Assembly: GCA_035702665.1 (NCBI GenBank)
Contig: DASSQD010000138.1
Span: 1 to 64,000 of the forward strand
From: VBDM01 sp035702665
GTDB taxonomy: Bacteria; Pseudomonadota; Gammaproteobacteria; Burkholderiales; SG8-39
Length of the DNA: 64,000 nucleotides
Direction of reading: 5' to 3'
A program made the translations under genes and the position numbers. Positions 61,101 through 64,000 of this stretch are shown piece by piece (the stretch's first letter is position 1; each line of letters opens with the position of its first letter). The notes under the pieces were generated by a model. It was given only the letters and a program-made list of their open reading frames with translations. It was not told the origin of the DNA and did not search any database.

Positions 61101-61934
61101 CTACAGAGTCACCTCCACGTTGTCGATGAGCCGCGTGCGGCCGAGGAAGGCCGCGGCGAGCACGACCAGCTCGCGGTCGCCCTCTGCGGGCGGCTGAAGG
61201 TCCGCCTGCCTGCGCACCGAGACGTAGTCCGGGCGCCAGCCCTTGTCCGCGAGCGCCGACATCGCCTGCAGCTCGATCCGCCTGAAATCGCGCTTGCCCG
61301 CGAGCACCTCGTCGCGCGCGGCGCGCAGGCACCGGTACAGGCGTGGCGCTTCGGCGCGCTCCGCCGGCGACAGGTAGCCGTTGCGCGAGCTGAGCGCCAG
61401 ACCGTCGTCGGCGCGCACGGTTTCCGCCGGCACGATCTCGACCGGAAGCGCGAGCTGCGTCACCATGTCGCGCAGCACCACGTACTGCTGGTAGTCCTTC
61501 TTGCCGAAGATCGCCGTGTGCGGGGAGACCATGTTGAAGAGCTTGAGGACGACCGTCGCGACGCCGCGGAAGTGGCCGGGACGGAACGCGCCCTCGAGGA
61601 TGTGCTGGAGGTCGGAAGGCTCGACGAGGAAGGTCTGAGGCTCCGGATAGATCTCGGCCTCGGTGGGGGCGAACACCACGTCGACTCCCACTTCCTTCAT
61701 CTTGTCGGAGTCCGTCTTCAGCGTGCGCGGATAGCGGTCGTAGTCTTCCTTGGGGCCGAACTGGATGCGGTTGACGAAAATGCTGACCACCGTGCAGGCG
61801 GCGCCGCGCTCCTTCGCAAGACGCATGAGCTGGATATGCCCCGCATGCAGGTTGCCCATGGTCGGAACGAAGACGTTGTCGGGCTCGCGCTGCAGCCGCT
61901 CGCGCAGCGCTCCGACCGAGGTGATGATGTCCAC
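61101..61934 (-). CDS. panC: Pantothenate synthetase
   Basis: A 277-residue enzyme joining pantoate and beta-alanine with ATP. The nucleotide-binding PTMGNLHAGHIQLM (HxGH type), FVNRIQFGPKEDYDRYPRT, FGKKDYQQYVVLRDM and SSRNGYLSPAER blocks are all present. The GTG start at 61934 overlaps the panB stop (TAGTG). It ends the leftward folK...panB-panC operon. Confidence 0.96.
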   Translation of the reverse strand: MDIITSVGALRERLQREPDNVFVPTMGNLHAGHIQLMRLAKERGAACTVVSIFVNRIQFGPKEDYDRYPRTLKTDSDKMKEVGVDVVFAPTEAEIYPEPQTFLVEPSDLQHILEGAFRPGHFRGVATVVLKLFNMVSPHTAIFGKKDYQQYVVLRDMVTQLALPVEIVPAETVRADDGLALSSRNGYLSPAERAEAPRLYRCLRAARDEVLAGKRDFRRIELQAMSALADKGWRPDYVSVRRQADLQPPAEGDRELVVLAAAFLGRTRLIDNVEVTL

Positions 61935-62728
61935 TAGAACGAGTGCTCTTCCGCCGGGAAGCTGCCGTCGCGCACCGCGCGCACATAGCGCTCGGCCGCG
62001 TCGGCGATGCTCGAGGCGCCCTTCATGAAGTTGCGCACGAACCTCGCCTTCTTCCCGGGGAAGACGTCGAGCATGTCGTGCAGCACCAGCACCTGCCCCG
62101 AGCAGGCCGGGCCCGCGCCGATGCCGATCGTGGGGATGCGCAGGCGACGGGTGACTTGCTCGCCCAGTCGCGCCGGGATCGCCTCGAGCACCAGCAGCTC
62201 CGCCCCCGCCGACTCGAGCTCGATCGCGTCCTCGATCAGCTTCTGCTCCGCCTCGTCTCCCTTGCCCTGGACGCGGTAGCCGCCGAACTTGTGCACCGAC
62301 TGCGGCGTCAGGCCGAGGTGGCCGCATACCGGAACGCCGCGCTGCGTAAGGAAGCGGATGGTCTCCGCGAACTCCGCGCCGCCCTCGAGCTTCACCATCT
62401 GCGCACCCGCCGCCATCAGCTCGGCCGAGCTGCGGAACGCCTGCTGCGGCGATTCCTGGTAGCTGCCGAAGGGCATGTCGGCGACGAGGAAGGCGCGCTT
62501 GCTGCCGCGGGCGACGCAGGCGGTGTGGTACGTCATGTCGCCGAGCCTCACCGGTAGCGTGGTCTCGTGCCCCTGAATCACGTTGCCCAGCGAGTCGCCG
62601 ACGAGCAGGCTGTCCAGCCCCGCGGCGTCGAGCATCGCCGCGAAGCTCGCGTCGTAGCAGGTGAGCTGGGCGATCTTCACGCCATCGTCGCGCTGCTTCT
62701 GCAGCGCCTTGATGGTCAGTCGGGTCAT
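61934..62728 (-). CDS. panB: 3-methyl-2-oxobutanoate hydroxymethyltransferase
   Basis: A 264-residue enzyme that adds a hydroxymethyl group from methylene-tetrahydrofolate to 2-oxoisovalerate, the first step to pantothenate. Conserved are QLTCYDASFAAMLDAAG, LLVGDSLGNVIQGHETTLPV, VKLEGGAEFAETIRFL, CGHLGLTPQSVHKFGGY and TIGIGAGPACSGQVLVLHDML with the metal and catalytic residues. It lies 1 base after the deoxynucleoside kinase. Confidence 0.97.
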   Translation of the reverse strand: MTRLTIKALQKQRDDGVKIAQLTCYDASFAAMLDAAGLDSLLVGDSLGNVIQGHETTLPVRLGDMTYHTACVARGSKRAFLVADMPFGSYQESPQQAFRSSAELMAAGAQMVKLEGGAEFAETIRFLTQRGVPVCGHLGLTPQSVHKFGGYRVQGKGDEAEQKLIEDAIELESAGAELLVLEAIPARLGEQVTRRLRIPTIGIGAGPACSGQVLVLHDMLDVFPGKKARFVRNFMKGASSIADAAERYVRAVRDGSFPAEEHSF

Positions 62729-62729
62729 C

Positions 62730-63371
62730 CTAGTCTCCCCAGTTGAAGAATTCGCGGTTGCCGCGCAGCGCCCCGACGCGCTCGATCAGCAGGTCGAGGT
62801 CGCGGTCCTCCCTGACGAAGTCGAGCTTCTCGGAGTTCACGATGAGGACCGGGACGCCGCTGAAATGGTAGAAGAAGCGGCTGTAGCTGTCGGCGAGCAG
62901 GGCGAGATACTCCGCGGTGATCGGTCGCTCGAATTCTACGCCGCGCCGGCGCACGCGCTCGAACAGCGTCTCCGGCTGGGCCTGGAGGTAGATCACCAGG
63001 TCGGGGCGCGGAGCCTGCGGCTTGAGCGAATCGAAGATCTGCTGGTACAGGTGCAGCTCGTCCCCGTCGAGCGTCAGGCGCGCAAACAGGGGATCCTTCT
63101 CGAGGAGGAAGTCGCATACCGTGATCCGGCTGAACAGGTCCAGCTGCGCCAGCTCGCGCAGCTGGGCTATGCGCTGGAAGAGGAAGAAAAGCTGCGTCGG
63201 GAGGGCGAAGCGCGCGCGGTCCTGGTAGAAGCGCGGCAGGAAGGGGTTCTGCTCGGGGCGCTCGAGCACCAGGTTGGCCTGCAGGCGCGAGGCCAGGCGC
63301 CGCGCAAGGCTGGTCTTGCCGACGCCAATCGGGCCTTCGACGACGATGTAGTGGTACCTGGAGAGGGACAC
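62730..63371 (-). CDS. Deoxynucleoside kinase (dGK/dAK-like)
   Basis: A 213-residue P-loop kinase. The Walker A motif VEGPIGVGKTSLARRLA is at residues 11-27; ERPEQNPFLPRFYQD and CDFLLEKDPLFARLTL are typical of deoxyadenosine/deoxyguanosine kinases. It salvages deoxynucleosides by 5' phosphorylation. A place in a folK-panB-panC run is common in betaproteobacteria. Confidence 0.9.
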   Translation of the reverse strand: MSLSRYHYIVVEGPIGVGKTSLARRLASRLQANLVLERPEQNPFLPRFYQDRARFALPTQLFFLFQRIAQLRELAQLDLFSRITVCDFLLEKDPLFARLTLDGDELHLYQQIFDSLKPQAPRPDLVIYLQAQPETLFERVRRRGVEFERPITAEYLALLADSYSRFFYHFSGVPVLIVNSEKLDFVREDRDLDLLIERVGALRGNREFFNWGD

Positions 63372-63420
63372 CGGGACTCCCGAAAACGGCGCCCATCATA
63401 CACAAGGGAGCGAACGGAGG

Positions 63421-63768
63421 TCAGCCGCGGAAGATGAAGTACACCGCGCCCACGATGCACAGCGCCGCCCACAGATAGTCGAGCTTGAGCGGCTGGTTCA
63501 TATAGTAGAGGGCGAAGGGCACGAACACCGTGAGCGTGATCACCTCCTGGATGATCTTGAGCTGGGCCAGGCTGAACTGCGTGAAGCCGATGCGGTTGGC
63601 GGGCACCTGAAGCAGGTATTCGAAGAGCGCCACGCCCCAGGACACCAGCGCGGCGACGAACCAGGGCTTGGCCGAGAGCTCTTTCAGGTGCGCGTACCAG
63701 GCGAAGGTCATGAAGACGTTCGACAAGGTCAGGAGCACGGCGGTCTGCGCGAGGACGGGGAAATTCAT
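63421..63768 (-). CDS. DUF486 small DMT-like membrane protein
   Basis: A 115-residue, four-helix protein of DUF486, distantly related to small multidrug exporters: LLTLSNVFMTFAWYAHLKEL, ALFEYLLQVPANRIG and LKIIQEVITLTVFVPFALYY are characteristic. The ATG overlaps the folK stop (ATGA). Function unknown. Confidence 0.9.
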   Translation of the reverse strand: MNFPVLAQTAVLLTLSNVFMTFAWYAHLKELSAKPWFVAALVSWGVALFEYLLQVPANRIGFTQFSLAQLKIIQEVITLTVFVPFALYYMNQPLKLDYLWAALCIVGAVYFIFRG

Positions 63769-64000
63769 GTCGCACCTATCTTCGAGATCTTCTGATTGCG
63801 GCAGGCGGCCAGCAGCGTTTTCACGCTGCCCTTGCGCGGGACCGAGATGTCGGCGGCGATTTCGGCGAGCGGCAGGAGCACGAAGGCGCGCTGGTGCATG
63901 CGCGGGTGAGGCACGACCAGGCCGGGCTGGTCGATGAGCTGGTCGCCGTAGAGGAGCAGATCGAGGTCGAGCTTGCGCGGCGCGCCGGGGAAGGGACGCT
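63765..64000 (-). CDS. folK: 2-amino-4-hydroxy-6-hydroxymethyldihydropteridine pyrophosphokinase, C-terminal part
   Basis: The gene runs off the right edge; only its last 78 codons are present on the minus strand. They read PRKLDLDLLLYGDQLID, then VVPHPRMHQRAFVLLPLAEI, both hallmark FolK segments (the LDLDLL acidic pair binds magnesium). It makes the folate precursor diphosphate. Its stop is coupled to the DUF486 gene. Folate synthesis here agrees with the C1-using panB downstream. Confidence 0.93.
   Translation of the reverse strand, partial: RPFPGAPRKLDLDLLLYGDQLIDQPGLVVPHPRMHQRAFVLLPLAEIAADISVPRKGSVKTLLAACRNQKISKIGAT

Overview
This window is high-G+C chromosomal DNA, almost certainly from a betaproteobacterium of Burkholderiales type. 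The evidence is two Bug-family tricarboxylate receptors, the queA-tgt-yajC-secD-secF order, a purB with a BenE-type permease directly behind it, a complete fadE/fadA/fadB-like set, and many ATGA-coupled operons. Gene density is very high. No stretch longer than about 165 bp lacks a gene, and there is no rRNA, insertion sequence, integrase or CRISPR array. One tRNA is present, tRNA-Leu(CAA).

Region 1 (1-15.2 kb) is catabolic and transport-rich. It starts with the end of a D-threonine-aldolase-like enzyme, an exported M20 amidohydrolase coupled to a Bug receptor, and a LysR regulator divergent from a second Bug receptor. A one-carbon module follows: a LigM/DesA-like tetrahydrofolate-dependent O-demethylase flanked by two short MetE-like methyltransferases. 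The rightward MetE-like gene leads an operon that continues with a fused TRAP permease, a tandem EthD-domain protein and a CocE-type hydrolase. A TAXI-type TRAP receptor, an MFS permease and a DUF1992 protein run leftward towards it. A plausible reading is uptake and demethylation or hydrolysis of methoxylated or esterified organic acids.

Region 2 (15.3-33.5 kb) holds an S1C/PDZ protein that has lost all three catalytic residues, a small membrane protein with its own terminator and AT-rich upstream region, an ACAD10-like kinase/dehydrogenase pair, an MFS exporter with a thioesterase, and the beta-oxidation genes. An Atm1-type ABC exporter, a penicillin-binding endopeptidase, a lone EgtD, LutA-LutB without LutC, and CorA follow.

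Region 3 (33.5-48.97 kb) is core metabolism: an aminotransferase, mnmA, a YceI protein, a UDG-GST-membrane protein operon, purB with two permeases, two cytochromes c, queA-tgt-yajC-secDF, and tRNA-Leu.

Region 4 (49-53.1 kb) is a metal(loid) island. arsR, a truncated arsI, arsN2 and an apparent aquaglyceroporin remnant run rightward. They are divergent from acr3, which is translationally coupled to an uncharacterised ATP-grasp-like ligase. Next come a SHOCT-domain membrane protein and a heavy-metal-binding-domain protein behind a near-ideal FNR/CRP-type class II promoter. The ATP-grasp partner of acr3 is the best candidate for something undescribed.

Region 5 (53.1-64 kb) carries the DUF1800/DUF1501 pair, a coupled alpha/beta-hydrolase, ketopantoate-reductase-like and HTTM-DCC fusion operon, heme A synthase, a small conserved protein, and a pantothenate/folate operon (folK, DUF486, deoxynucleoside kinase, panB, panC) reading leftward.
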